DNA from: Synechococcus sp. CBW1108
Lineage (GTDB): Bacteria > Cyanobacteriota > Cyanobacteriia > PCC-6307 > Cyanobiaceae
Assembly: GCF_015840335.1 (NCBI RefSeq)
Contig: NZ_CP060395.1
Span: 620,001 to 684,000, forward strand
Direction: 5' to 3'
Length of the DNA: 64,000 nt
Made by a program: the position numbers and the translations under genes. Under the pieces are notes generated by a model. The model saw only the letters and a list, made by a program, of their open reading frames with translations. It did no database searches and had not been told where the DNA came from. This document shows, piece by piece, positions 29,671 through 38,743 of the stretch (its first letter is position 1; every line of letters starts with the position of its first letter).

Positions 29671-30350
29671 GGCTTGAACACCTCCTCCTGGGGGCCAGGG
29701 GGCCGCAGCACCAGGCCAAAACGGCTGGCAAAAGCCTCCAGCAATGGTCGGCGCAGCTGCTGGGAATTGAGCCCCGGCAGCCAATCCGCCAGGCGCCCCA
29801 CGCCGCGATCGCCCAGGCCGCAGGGCACCACCGCAGCAAAGCCGGCCAGGTTGCCATCCACATTCAGGGCCAGGCCGTGCTGGCTGATCCAGCGCCGGGC
29901 CCCAACCCCGATCGCCGCCACCTTGCGGCCCTCCAGCCAGACCCCGGTGAGCCCATCGATCCGCTCGCCGTGGAGATCCAGGCCTGCCAGCACATCGATC
30001 ACCACCTGCTCGAGTTGGCGCAGGTACAGGTGCAGGTCAGCGCCATGGCGCTGCAAATTGAGTACCGGATAGAGCACCAGCTGGCCCGGAGCGTGGTGGG
30101 TCACCTCGCCACCGCGGTCAATTCGATGCAGGGGCAGGGGTGGTGCGGCGGGATCGAAGCGCAGGAAGGCCTCAGAAGCGCCGCGGCCCAAGGTGTAACA
30201 GGGCTCATGCTCGAGCAGGAGCACGGCGTCGGGGCCCTCGGGCCGGTCCAGCAGCCGCTGCTGCAGTTGGCGCTGGGCCGCCCAGGCCCGCTCGAACGGC
30301 ACCGGACCCGTCGCTTCAAAAAGGATTGCATCGAGGTTGGGAGTTATCAC
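29667..30350 (-). CDS. lipB: Octanoyl-[ACP]:protein N-octanoyltransferase
   Basis: The 227-residue enzyme moves octanoate from ACP to lipoyl domains, the first step of lipoate synthesis; the E2 in this window is a likely target. Motifs: [26 protein letters not shown] with the active-site Lys, and VPCGL with the catalytic Cys. The start is GTG 30350. Its stop overlaps the start of the downstream ABC gene. Confidence 0.93.
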   Translation of the reverse strand: MITPNLDAILFEATGPVPFERAWAAQRQLQQRLLDRPEGPDAVLLLEHEPCYTLGRGASEAFLRFDPAAPPLPLHRIDRGGEVTHHAPGQLVLYPVLNLQRHGADLHLYLRQLEQVVIDVLAGLDLHGERIDGLTGVWLEGRKVAAIGVGARRWISQHGLALNVDGNLAGFAAVVPCGLGDRGVGRLADWLPGLNSQQLRRPLLEAFASRFGLVLRPPGPQEEVFKP

Positions 30351-30401
30351 AAGCCGTTCTTAGCGTTGGTGCACCAGAGCACCGGAGGCTGTTGCCAGCT
30401 G

Positions 30402-30992
30402 ATGAAACTGCTGATCCATGGCCGCAATCTTGACGTCACTCCCGCCATTCGGGAGTACACCGAAACCAAGCTGACCCGCGCCATTCACCACTTTGAGGGC
30501 CTCGTCAAGGAGGCCGACGTCCACCTGTCGGTGGCCCGCAACCCCCGGGTGCCGCAGCAAACGGTCGAAGTCACGATGTTTGCCAACGGCACCGTGATCC
30601 GCGCCCAGGAGCGCAGCGACAACCTTTACGCCAGCATCGACCTGGTGGCCAGCAAGCTCAGCCGCCAGCTGCACCGCTACAAGGACCGCATCCAGGAACA
30701 GAGCCAGGGGCCCGTGCACCGCTCGGCCCGCGACGAGGAGGCAGGCGCCGCCGCCAATCTGCCGCCCCCCGGCAGCACCCTGGTGGATGGCAAGGAGCCG
30801 GAACTGCCCAGCCCGGGCGTACGGCGCAAGTACTTCACCATGCCGCCGATGAGCCTCGATGACGCCCTGCACCAGCTGGAGCTGATCGACCACGATTTCT
30901 ACGTATTCCGCGACTCAGCCAGCGGCCAGATCCAGGTGGCCTATCACCGCAACCACGGGGGGTTCGGCGTGATCCAGGCCAAGGAGGCATGA
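30402..30992 (+). CDS. hpf: Ribosome hibernation factor, long form (LrtA/HPF)
   Basis: The 196-residue protein has the N-terminal ribosome-binding domain (MKLLIHGRNLDVTPAIREYTETKL, NLYASIDLVASKLSRQLHRYKDR), a variable linker, and the C-terminal dimerisation domain (RRKYFTMPPMSLDDALHQLELIDHDFYVFRD). It pairs 70S ribosomes into inactive dimers; the cyanobacterial homologue is a light-repressed transcript. ATG 30402 was chosen; upstream extension of the frame is antisense to lipB. Confidence 0.95.
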   Translation: MKLLIHGRNLDVTPAIREYTETKLTRAIHHFEGLVKEADVHLSVARNPRVPQQTVEVTMFANGTVIRAQERSDNLYASIDLVASKLSRQLHRYKDRIQEQSQGPVHRSARDEEAGAAANLPPPGSTLVDGKEPELPSPGVRRKYFTMPPMSLDDALHQLELIDHDFYVFRDSASGQIQVAYHRNHGGFGVIQAKEA

Positions 30993-31657
30993 GGGCAGAA
31001 CGACCCGACCTGGCCCCCCTGATCGACCATGCCCTGCTGGACCCCCACCAGGGCACAGCCGCAATCCTGCAGTGCTGCTCGGAAGCGCGCCACTTCGGCT
31101 TTGCCGGGGTGTGCGTGTCCTCCCGCTGGGTGGCCACCGCCAGGGACCAGCTGCCCCGGGAAGGGAAGGGCCATACCCCCCAACTGATTGCCGTCGTGGG
31201 CTTCCCCTTTGGGGCCGTGCCGGCAGGGGTGAAGCAGGCTGAGGCTGAGGCCGCGGCGGCAGCGGGTGCCGACGAACTCGACGTGGTGCCCGATTTCGGT
31301 TCTTTGGCGGATCGCAGCAGCACACCGATCCACGACGAACTCGCCGGGATCTGCGAGCTGGGCCTGCCGGTGAAGGTGATCCTGGAGGTCGGGCGGCTCG
31401 ATCCCGAGGCCCTGGCCCTGCTGGTGGAGATCAGCATCGATGCCGGCGCCCGCTTCCTCAAGACCGGCAGTGGTTTCGGGCCGCCGGTGACCTTGGAGCA
31501 GGTAGGGCAGCTGCGGGATTTGGCCAGGGGGCGCGCGGCCATCAAGGCCTCCGGAGGCATCGCCAGCCTCGAGCAGGCCCTGGCCCTGGTGGAGGCCGGT
31601 GCCACCCGGTTGGGCACCAGCCGCGGCGTGGCCCTGGCCCAGGCGCTGCGGGGCTGA
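30989..31657 (+). CDS. deoC: Deoxyribose-phosphate aldolase
   Basis: The 222-residue TIM-barrel enzyme splits deoxyribose 5-phosphate into glyceraldehyde 3-phosphate and acetaldehyde. ELDVVPDFG, the Schiff-base Lys in FLKTGSGFG, and IKASGGI mark the active site. It overlaps hpf as ATGA and is followed by recO after 7 bp, so the three are probably co-transcribed. Confidence 0.95.
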   Translation: MRAERPDLAPLIDHALLDPHQGTAAILQCCSEARHFGFAGVCVSSRWVATARDQLPREGKGHTPQLIAVVGFPFGAVPAGVKQAEAEAAAAAGADELDVVPDFGSLADRSSTPIHDELAGICELGLPVKVILEVGRLDPEALALLVEISIDAGARFLKTGSGFGPPVTLEQVGQLRDLARGRAAIKASGGIASLEQALALVEAGATRLGTSRGVALAQALRG

Positions 31658-31664
31658 TCCAGCC

Positions 31665-32465
31665 GTGCCGGAACAGAGCCTCGAAGGTTTGGCCCTGAGC
31701 TGTAAGCCCCTCGGCGAAAACGACCGCCTCCTCACCCTGCTGAGCGAAGACCAGGGCGTGATCCGGCTTGCGGTGCCCGGGGCGCGCAAACCCCGCAGCA
31801 GCCTGGCCGCCGCCGTCCCCCTTAGCCACCTGAAGTTGCTGGTGGGCGGGGGCAGCGGCCTGCGGCGGGTGCGACAGCTGAAGGTGTTGCGTAGCTACAG
31901 CGGTTTGGCCCAGCAGCTGGAGGCCCTCGCCGCCGCCCAGGCCCTCAGCGAGCTCTGCCTGGCCCTGGTACCCGGCGAGGCCCCGGCACCGGGAGTGCTG
32001 GCGGATCTGCTGATGCAGCTGGGCCGTCTAGATGCCCTGGTGCGGGAACGGGGCTGCGACCTTGAGGCCCTGGCAATTGCTGTGCAGGGCAGCGTCCACC
32101 TGCTTGCCCTCGGCGGCTACGCCCTGCCCCTAGGCCGCTGCGCCCGCAGTGGCGAGCCGCTCGAGCCCCCCGTGGGCAACTGGGACTGGCGCTGCAGTCT
32201 GATCCCCAGCGAGGGTCTGGTGATCGGCGCTGTCGCCGGCGCCCGGGTGGTGCTCAACGCCTCGGAGTTGGCCCTGCTGCAGCGGCTGCTGCGGCCCAAC
32301 CTGCCCCGCCGGCGCGATGGCGAACTGATGGGGCCCCTGGCGGTGTGGCTACACCTGCTCGAGTTGGTGGAGCACTGGTGCCAGGAGCATCTGGGCCGCC
32401 GGCCCCGGGCCCTGAACATGCTGCGCTCCAGCCTCAGCACGAGCCCTGCGCCATCATGGGATTGA
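31665..32465 (+). CDS. recO: DNA repair protein RecO
   Basis: The 266-residue protein loads RecA onto SSB-coated DNA with RecR. The N-terminal OB fold reads LEGLALSCKPLGENDRLLTLLSEDQGVIRLAVPGARK, followed by a helical region and a Cys-containing segment. The zinc-finger cysteines are only partly kept (RCARSGEP, DWRCSLIPSEG). GTG 31665 gives a normal N-terminus. Confidence 0.9.
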   Translation: MPEQSLEGLALSCKPLGENDRLLTLLSEDQGVIRLAVPGARKPRSSLAAAVPLSHLKLLVGGGSGLRRVRQLKVLRSYSGLAQQLEALAAAQALSELCLALVPGEAPAPGVLADLLMQLGRLDALVRERGCDLEALAIAVQGSVHLLALGGYALPLGRCARSGEPLEPPVGNWDWRCSLIPSEGLVIGAVAGARVVLNASELALLQRLLRPNLPRRRDGELMGPLAVWLHLLELVEHWCQEHLGRRPRALNMLRSSLSTSPAPSWD

Positions 32466-32472
32466 GTGGAGC

Positions 32473-33825
32473 GTGCGGGCAAAATTGAGCGGCAGTTCTC
32501 GCACCACGGGCTTGCAGGGCGTACTGGCCCTGCCCGATTTTCGGCGTCTTTGGGTGGGCCAGATCTTTTCCCAGCTGGCCGACAAGTTCTACATCGTGTT
32601 GATGGTGTTTCTGATCGCCCAGACCTGGGTGAGGGGAACGCCGGAAGCCAATCCCGCCCTGGCTGAAGCCGCCTCGGCGATTCGCCTCGACCTGCCTGAG
32701 ACCCGGGCCCAAATGATCACCCTGCTGGCCACGGGGATCTACGTGGCCAACACAATTCCAGCGATGCTGCTGGGCACGGTGGCGGGCGTCTGGGCCGACC
32801 GCTGGCCCAAGCGCTCGGTGATGGTGGCCTCGAACGGCCTGCGGGCCGCGCTGGTGTTACAGGCGCCCTTCTGTCTGGTGCAGGAGCCCCTGTGGCTGGG
32901 CCTGAGCTGGGGCTACTGGGGGCTGGTGCTGATGACCTTCCTGGAGTCGGTGCTCACCCAGTTCTTCGCACCGGCCGAACAGGCCGCCATCCCCCAACTG
33001 GTGCCCTCAGACCAGCTGCTGGCAGCCAATTCTCTGTACCAGGCCACCAGCATGGCGGCCACGATCGTGGGCTTCGCCCTGGGCGACCCAATCCTGCGCC
33101 TGCTCCATCTGGGCCTGCGCCGCATCGGCATCGACGGCGGCGAATTTCTGTTGCTACCCCTCTGTTACGGCCTGGCGGCTGTGGCGATCAGCCGGATCCG
33201 CTGGCAGGAGCAACCCCGGGCCGCCAGTCGCAGCTCGGTGTGGCAGGAAATCGGCGAAGGCCTCCAGGTGCTGCGAGAACGGCCGCGGGTACGGGGCGCC
33301 ATGGTGCAGCTGGTGCTGCTCTACAGCCTCCTAGCTGCCCTATATGTGCTGGCGATCAGCCTGGCCTCGGCCATCCCGGGCCTGGGCCCCACCCAGTTCG
33401 GCACCCTGCTGGCGATGAGCGGCCTGGGCCTGGCCATCGGCGCCTTGGCGGTGGCCCAGCTGGGTCAGGGCCTCAACCGCCGCCGCCTGGCCGCCACGGG
33501 ACTGGGCACCATCGGCTGGAGCCTGGTGTTGCTGGGCCAATTGCGCGGCAACCTTGTCTTGACCCTTTTGCTTTGCGGGATGCTGGGGGTCGGCTCGGCC
33601 CTGCTGGCGATCCCGGCCCAGACAACCATCCAGGAACAGACGCCGGAGGACCTGCGCGGCAAGGTCTTTGGCCTGCAGAACAACCTGATCAACATCGCCC
33701 TGAGCCTGCCACTGGTGCTGGCAGGCGCGGTGGTGAGCCGCTACGGCCTGCTGCCGGTGCTGTGGGCCCTGGCTGCCATCGCCCTTGTGGCAGCCCTGCT
33801 GGAGCGTCCGTGGCAGCGCTGTTAG
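32473..33825 (+). CDS. MFS transporter (EntS-like)
   Basis: The 450-residue protein has about 11-12 hydrophobic segments and the MFS loop 2-3 signature AGVWADRWPKRSVM. The overall layout (LPDFRRLWVGQIFSQLADKFY at the N-terminus, IQEQTPEDLRGKVFGLQN late) resembles EntS-type exporters. The substrate is unknown. The GTG start lies 8 bp after recO. Confidence 0.85.
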   Translation: MRAKLSGSSRTTGLQGVLALPDFRRLWVGQIFSQLADKFYIVLMVFLIAQTWVRGTPEANPALAEAASAIRLDLPETRAQMITLLATGIYVANTIPAMLLGTVAGVWADRWPKRSVMVASNGLRAALVLQAPFCLVQEPLWLGLSWGYWGLVLMTFLESVLTQFFAPAEQAAIPQLVPSDQLLAANSLYQATSMAATIVGFALGDPILRLLHLGLRRIGIDGGEFLLLPLCYGLAAVAISRIRWQEQPRAASRSSVWQEIGEGLQVLRERPRVRGAMVQLVLLYSLLAALYVLAISLASAIPGLGPTQFGTLLAMSGLGLAIGALAVAQLGQGLNRRRLAATGLGTIGWSLVLLGQLRGNLVLTLLLCGMLGVGSALLAIPAQTTIQEQTPEDLRGKVFGLQNNLINIALSLPLVLAGAVVSRYGLLPVLWALAAIALVAALLERPWQRC

Positions 33826-33831
33826 CGTGAA

Positions 33832-35055
33832 ATGCAGAATGCACGCGCCCCGGTGGTCCACATTGCCTGGCTGGGCAAAAAAACCCCGTTCTGCGGCAAC
33901 GTCACCTACGGACTGAATACCACCCATGCGCTGCGCAGGCGCGGCCACGGGATCAGCTTCATCCACTTCGATACCCCGCCTGGAAGCCTGGCCCGCTCCC
34001 CTGATGGCCTGCCAGAGGTTGAAAATCAAGGCGACAGCAATGGCGGCGGCCCCGAGGTGGCCCTGCCCTATCTGGTGAAATCCCAGGTGTACACAATCCC
34101 CTCCCTGGGGGCCCAGCGGGAGCTGCGCGAATCCCTGGAGCGGCTCAAACCCGACCTGGTACACGCCAGCCTCACCCTCTCCCCGCTCGATTTCCGCCTG
34201 CCCGACCTCTGCCAGCAGCTCGGACTGCCCGTGGTAGCAACCTTCCACCCGGCCTTCGATGCCAGCCTGCGCAACCTGTCTGCTGGCACCCAGCAGCTCA
34301 CCTACCAGCTATATGGGCCCACCCTGGCCAAATTCGACCGGGTGATTGTCTTTTCGGAGCTACAGGCCGAGATGCTTCAGCGCCTGGGGGTGCGGCCCGA
34401 GCGACTGGCCGTGATCCCCAACGGCGTCGACACCACCATGTGGCGGCCAGCATCGCTTGACCCCAGCGCCAGCCCCGAACTACAAGACCTGCGCCGGCGC
34501 TTTGCCGGCCGGCGCGTCTTCCTTTACATGGGCCGGGTGGCCACTGAAAAAAACGTGGAGGCCCTGATCAAGTCCTGGCGGCTGGTGCGCCCGGCGGGCT
34601 GCGTGCTGGTGATCGTGGGCGATGGCCCCCTGCGCAGCTCCCTGCAGGCCACCGGCGCCGAACCAGACCTGGTGTGGTGGGGCTACGAGCCCAGTCTCGA
34701 GCGCCGGGTGGCCTTCCAGCAGCTGGCGGAAGTATTCCTGCTGCCCTCGCTGGTGGAGGGGCTGAGCCTGGCACTGCTCGAAGCGATGGCAAGCGGCACT
34801 GCCTGCGTCGCCACCGATGCCGGCGCCGATGGCGAGGTGCTGGAGGGGGGGGCGGGCATCGTGATCAGCACCCAGGGAGTCACCACCCAACTGCGCACCT
34901 TGATCCCGGTGCTGCGCGACCAGCCGGTGCTCACCGCTGAGCTGGGCCGTCGAGCCAGGGCGCGGGCCCTGGAGCGCTACACCCTGGAGGGAAACATCGA
35001 CGCCCTTGAAGCGCTTTACGACCAGCTGGTGCCCCAGGGTTCACTGGTGGCCTGA
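33832..35055 (+). CDS. Family 4 glycosyltransferase
   Basis: The 407-residue GT-B enzyme has [18 protein letters not shown] at the N-terminus, [15 protein letters not shown] at the domain junction, [17 protein letters not shown] and the donor site [32 protein letters not shown] (E-x7-E). It probably makes a glycolipid or polysaccharide; acceptor and donor are unknown. It follows the MFS gene after 6 bp. Its last 15 bp overlap the convergent pyrF. Confidence 0.88.
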   Translation: MQNARAPVVHIAWLGKKTPFCGNVTYGLNTTHALRRRGHGISFIHFDTPPGSLARSPDGLPEVENQGDSNGGGPEVALPYLVKSQVYTIPSLGAQRELRESLERLKPDLVHASLTLSPLDFRLPDLCQQLGLPVVATFHPAFDASLRNLSAGTQQLTYQLYGPTLAKFDRVIVFSELQAEMLQRLGVRPERLAVIPNGVDTTMWRPASLDPSASPELQDLRRRFAGRRVFLYMGRVATEKNVEALIKSWRLVRPAGCVLVIVGDGPLRSSLQATGAEPDLVWWGYEPSLERRVAFQQLAEVFLLPSLVEGLSLALLEAMASGTACVATDAGADGEVLEGGAGIVISTQGVTTQLRTLIPVLRDQPVLTAELGRRARARALERYTLEGNIDALEALYDQLVPQGSLVA

Positions 35056-35835
35056 GGCCAGCTCCAGCTCCCGGCAACAGGCCGAAAAAGCCGCGGCAGG
35101 ATCGGGCGCCGCCGTGATCGGCCGACCGATCACCAGCTGGCTGGCACCGGCGGCGACGGCCTGGGCGGGCGTCAGCACCCGCTGCTGATCCCCATGGGCC
35201 GCTCCAGCCGGGCGAATGCCGGGGGTCACCAGGGCAAAGGGCTCGGGGTGGGCAGAGCGCAGGGCCGCCACCTCCAGGGGTGAGCAGACGCAGCCGCCGA
35301 TGCCGGCCGCTACGGCCAGCCGGGCCAGCCGGGGCACGTAGGCGGCAAGCGGCTCCCCAATCGCCAGCTCAGCAGCAAAATGGGCCTGCTCCCAGCTGGT
35401 GAGCACCGTTACCGCCAGCAGGGTGGGCGCCGGCAGGCCCACCGCCGCGGCCGACTCCAGCGCCGCCGCCTGGGCCTCACCCAGGGCCTCGGTGCCGGCG
35501 CAGGCGTGCACCGTGATCAGCTCGGCGCCGAGCCGGGCCGCACTGCGGCAGGCGCCGGCCATAGTGGCCGGGATGTCATGGAACTTGAGATCCAGGAACA
35601 CCCGCTTGCCCTGATCGCGCAGCTGCTGCACCACGACCGGCCCGCCGGCTACGAACAGTTCCAGACCCACTTTCACCCAACACAGCTGCGGCACCGCCGC
35701 GGCAAAGGCCAGGGCCTGCTCCGGCGCCATGCCATCGAGGGCCACGATGATTCGGTCGGTGGGCTCGGGCAAGGGCCGCCAGCAGCGTGGCTGCAGGTTA
35801 GGGATCGCGTCGTCCAGGCGACATCGCCATGGCAT
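35041..35835 (-). CDS. pyrF: Orotidine 5'-phosphate decarboxylase
   Basis: The enzyme makes UMP in pyrimidine synthesis. RIIVALDGM at the N-terminus, [14 protein letters not shown] (the DxKxxD catalytic set) and [10 protein letters not shown] are diagnostic. ATG 35835 adds 21 unconserved residues before the family start; TTG 35772 ([14 protein letters not shown]) is a good alternative. Confidence 0.94.
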   Translation of the reverse strand: MPWRCRLDDAIPNLQPRCWRPLPEPTDRIIVALDGMAPEQALAFAAAVPQLCWVKVGLELFVAGGPVVVQQLRDQGKRVFLDLKFHDIPATMAGACRSAARLGAELITVHACAGTEALGEAQAAALESAAAVGLPAPTLLAVTVLTSWEQAHFAAELAIGEPLAAYVPRLARLAVAAGIGGCVCSPLEVAALRSAHPEPFALVTPGIRPAGAAHGDQQRVLTPAQAVAAGASQLVIGRPITAAPDPAAAFSACCRELELASGHQ

Positions 35836-35894
35836 CAGGACTGCACCAGGGACCCGATCCCCCCGCCCAGGCTGGTCTGGCGTGAGCCGTGGCC

Positions 35895-36071
35895 ATGGCC
35901 TTCTCCGAGTCCACTCCCCTGCCGGTGACCCTCAGCCTGGAGCCGGCTCCATGCTGCCCCCTGCCTGCCTGGCACCCCATGGGCGATGCCGTCATCACCA
36001 TTCCCTGCAGTTCCGGGGATGCAATAGCTGTCCAGACCCCGAGCTGGGAAGACCTGCTAGGCAGCCGCTAG
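35895..36071 (+). CDS. Possible small protein between pyrF and tyrS
   Basis: A 58-codon frame ([19 protein letters not shown]...SWEDLLGSR) fills the gap between pyrF and the end of tyrS on the opposite strand. No family is recognised, and its only support is that it is open and fills the gap. It may be noise. Confidence 0.25.
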   Translation: MAFSESTPLPVTLSLEPAPCCPLPAWHPMGDAVITIPCSSGDAIAVQTPSWEDLLGSR

Positions 36072-37387
36072 CCCACGACCAGGCGCCGGAAGGTCTTCTT
36101 GCCCAGCTGCAGCACCTTGCCGGCGAGGGCTTCAGGGCCGGCGAACTCCTGGTTGGGATCGGCGAGCTTTTCGCCGTCGAGCTTGACGCCGCCGCCCTGG
36201 ATCTGGCGGCGAGCTTCGCTGCTGCTGGCGCAGATCCCCACGGCACTGAGCAGATAGAAGGCCCTGGCCGGGAAGTTCACCACCGCCAGCGAGGCCTCTG
36301 GCACCTCGGCCTCTGCCGCACCGGCACCTGCAGCGCCGCCCACCAGGGATGCGGCATCGGCCTGGGCCGCCGCGGCCGCCGCCGCCCCATGGCGGGCCCT
36401 GGTGATCTCCAGGGCCATGAGTTGCTGGCGCTGCCGCGGATTGTCCGGCAGAGCCGCCAGATCCAAATCGGTGAGCAGGGTGAGGTAGTCGTCCACCACC
36501 CCATCCGGCACCTTCTCGAGCTTGGAATACATCGAGAGCGGGTCTTCAGAGAGGCCCACGGTGTTGGCCAGGCTCTTGCTCATCTTCTGCACCCCATCGA
36601 GGCCCGGCAGGATCGGCAGCAGCATCCCGAACTGGGGCCGCTGGCCGAAATGGCGCTGCAGGTCGCGGCCCATGGCCACGTTGAACTTCTGGTCAGTGCC
36701 ACCCAGCTCCAGATCGGCGCGCACCTGCACCGAGTCGTAGCCCTGCAGGAGGGGATAGAGAAATTCGTGCAGGGCAATCGGTGTGCCCGAGCCGTAGCGG
36801 TTGGCGAAGTCCTCCTTGGCCAGCATCTGGCCCACAGTGCTGATGCCCAGCAGCTCAATCACCTGGGGCAGATCCAGGCCAGCGAGCCACTCGCTGTTGC
36901 GGCGCACCTCCAGCCGCCCGGGGGTGGTGAAATCCAGCAGGGCGCGCTCGGGGGCCTGCCCCTGGCCCAGCTGCTGCAGATAGGTGGCGGCGTTGGCCTC
37001 GACCGCCGCTTCGCTGAGCTGCACCCGGGTGGTGCCCTTGCCGGTGGGATCGCCGATGCGGGCGGTGAAATCGCCAATGATCAATACCGCCGTGTGGCCC
37101 GCGTCCTGAAACGCCCGCAGCTTGCGGAACAGGATCGAGTGGCCCAGGTGGATGGCGGAGCCGGTGGGGTCGATGCCGAGCTTCACCCTCAACGGCACAC
37201 CGCTGGTCTGCGCCCCCTCCAGGCGGGCGGCAAGCTGCTGGTCTGGATCCCTTGCTATACCAGCGGGAAAGAGGTCCGCCATGCCCCGCTCAAGCCAGGC
37301 CGGCAGGGGAATCTGCCCGACCGGCGGCTGGGCTGCTGATGGCTGGGCTGCTGATGGATGAACTGCGGGCAAATGGGCTGCTGTCAT
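36068..37387 (-). CDS. tyrS: Tyrosyl-tRNA synthetase
   Basis: The 439-residue class I synthetase has HLGH (the HIGH motif), [15 protein letters not shown] and KMSKS. An Ala-rich insertion near residues 330-360 precedes a C-terminal S4 RNA-binding domain ([22 protein letters not shown]). The first 36 residues are a low-complexity extension with the repeat [10 protein letters not shown]; a downstream ATG (ERGMADLF) could be the true start. Confidence 0.95.
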   Translation of the reverse strand: MTAAHLPAVHPSAAQPSAAQPPVGQIPLPAWLERGMADLFPAGIARDPDQQLAARLEGAQTSGVPLRVKLGIDPTGSAIHLGHSILFRKLRAFQDAGHTAVLIIGDFTARIGDPTGKGTTRVQLSEAAVEANAATYLQQLGQGQAPERALLDFTTPGRLEVRRNSEWLAGLDLPQVIELLGISTVGQMLAKEDFANRYGSGTPIALHEFLYPLLQGYDSVQVRADLELGGTDQKFNVAMGRDLQRHFGQRPQFGMLLPILPGLDGVQKMSKSLANTVGLSEDPLSMYSKLEKVPDGVVDDYLTLLTDLDLAALPDNPRQRQQLMALEITRARHGAAAAAAAQADAASLVGGAAGAGAAEAEVPEASLAVVNFPARAFYLLSAVGICASSSEARRQIQGGGVKLDGEKLADPNQEFAGPEALAGKVLQLGKKTFRRLVVG

Positions 37388-37451
37388 TAGAACTGCTACC
37401 CGCTCTGACTATGTGGCGGGATCGTAGGCAGCCACTGGGCGGGAGCAGCAT

Positions 37452-37775
37452 CTAGGCGGGAGCATCCAGCTGGCTCTTCATCCGTTCGAGGGTCTGGTGC
37501 ATCTGCTGGAACATTGTTTCGGGTGTCATCCCGAACTGGCCCAGCTGGGTGCGTAGCTGCTCGACGGTGAGCTTGGCCTGGAAATCCTCGGAGAGCTCAA
37601 AGCGCTTCATGAACACCCGATAGCGCTCCATCATGTCTTCCATCTTTTCGATGTAGAGCTTTTTGCCCTCCCGATCGAACTTGCCATATTCACTGCCCAG
37701 CTGCATCAGCTGCTGGTAATCGCCAAACAGACGCTTGGCCTCGTCTTGAACGATCTCGGATTCAAAGAACGCCAT
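37452..37775 (-). CDS. DUF1825 family protein
   Basis: The 107-residue helical protein begins MAFFESEIVQDEAKRLFGDYQ and contains MEDMMERYRVFMKRFELSED, the pattern of the DUF1825 family of cyanobacteria (function unknown). ATG 37775 was chosen; the longer open frame is antisense to the neighbouring regulator. Confidence 0.82.
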   Translation of the reverse strand: MAFFESEIVQDEAKRLFGDYQQLMQLGSEYGKFDREGKKLYIEKMEDMMERYRVFMKRFELSEDFQAKLTVEQLRTQLGQFGMTPETMFQQMHQTLERMKSQLDAPA

Positions 37776-37899
37776 GGAGCCGGGCAGCGTTGCGGTTAGT
37801 CGATTCTGGTGAATCCAGGCAGTTCTGGGGAGTGCGGATAGGCGTAATTGCTTGGGCTTGATCAGCATGGGGCCATGCGTTGTCACCGCGAATCCCCCC

Positions 37900-38511
37900 A
37901 TGGACTTCACCCCAAGGCTCGAGCAGATCCGCCAGAACACCGGCCAGATCGACAACCTGCTGAGGGACGCCCGGCTGGTGGTGTGCCTGGGCAACCGGGC
38001 CATGCTCAGCCTTTTTGTGGGCAGCCAGATCGGCCAGAGACAGCTGGTGGGCGCGGCCACCTGCGAAGCCAGCGGCCTGGCCCTGGTGGAGCGACACCAG
38101 CCCACGATGGTGTTTCTGAGCGACACCCTGGAGCAGGGCTCGGGGATTGCCCTGGTGCAGCAGATCAAGAGTCGCTGGCCTTCGATCCACACCCTTTTAT
38201 TGATCACCCAGGAGCACCGGCAGGCCCCGATCCAGCAGGCAATCCAGGCCGGCTGTGATGGCCTGCTGGTGGAATCGCGCCTGGGGCTGGGCAGCGCCGC
38301 CGCCGCCCTGCACGCCATCAGCGGCGGCGGGGTCTACATCGACCGCAGCCTCAAGGAGTTGTTCCGCCAGGGGCCCGGCGCAACGGGGCCGATCGAAGCC
38401 CTCAGCGAGCGCGAAAGGGATGTGTTGACACTGGTGGCGCGCGGCGAGACCAATGGGGAGATCGGCCAGCAGCTGTTCATCGCCACTGACACGGTGAAGT
38501 CCCCTCGCTAA
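37900..38511 (+). pseudogene. LuxR/NarL-type response regulator, truncated in its HTH
   Basis: A receiver-like domain (ARLVVCLGNRAMLSLF...PTMVFLSDTLEQGSG, with the Asp box shifted to SDT) precedes a LuxR helix-turn-helix: LSERERDVLTLVARGETNGEIGQQLFIATDTVKS. The reading then leaves the family at SPR and stops. The recognition helix and the last 25 or so residues are missing, so DNA binding is doubtful. The break at about 38500 is where accessory DNA begins. ATG 37900 or an upstream ATG (37867 or 37852) may be the start. Confidence 0.72.
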
Positions 38512-38743
38512 TGCGCCATTAGCTCAGTCAGATCAATGCTTTACAGCCGCAAGATTTCGGAAGATGGTGTGTCTGCCCGCCGTTCCTGGCACTCATGACA
38601 CCCACGCTCCACCCATCGCGGCCCGTCCGGTTGGCCTGCGACGTTGACCGGTTGCAGCAGGTGGCTCTTCCGTAAACCCAGCCCCCTGTACTCGCACTAG
38701 CAACGAACAGGGGAGCTGGATCGATCGACCGGACCGGAATCCG

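Noticed and set aside
27871-30072. A 733-codon plus-strand open frame
   Set aside because: It is antisense to the acyl-ACP synthetase, ABC fusion and lipB, all with clear motifs; composition (Gln/Gly/His/Arg) is that of a shadow frame.
35729-37339. A 536-codon plus-strand open frame
   Set aside because: It is antisense to tyrS with its HLGH and KMSKS motifs; a high-GC shadow.
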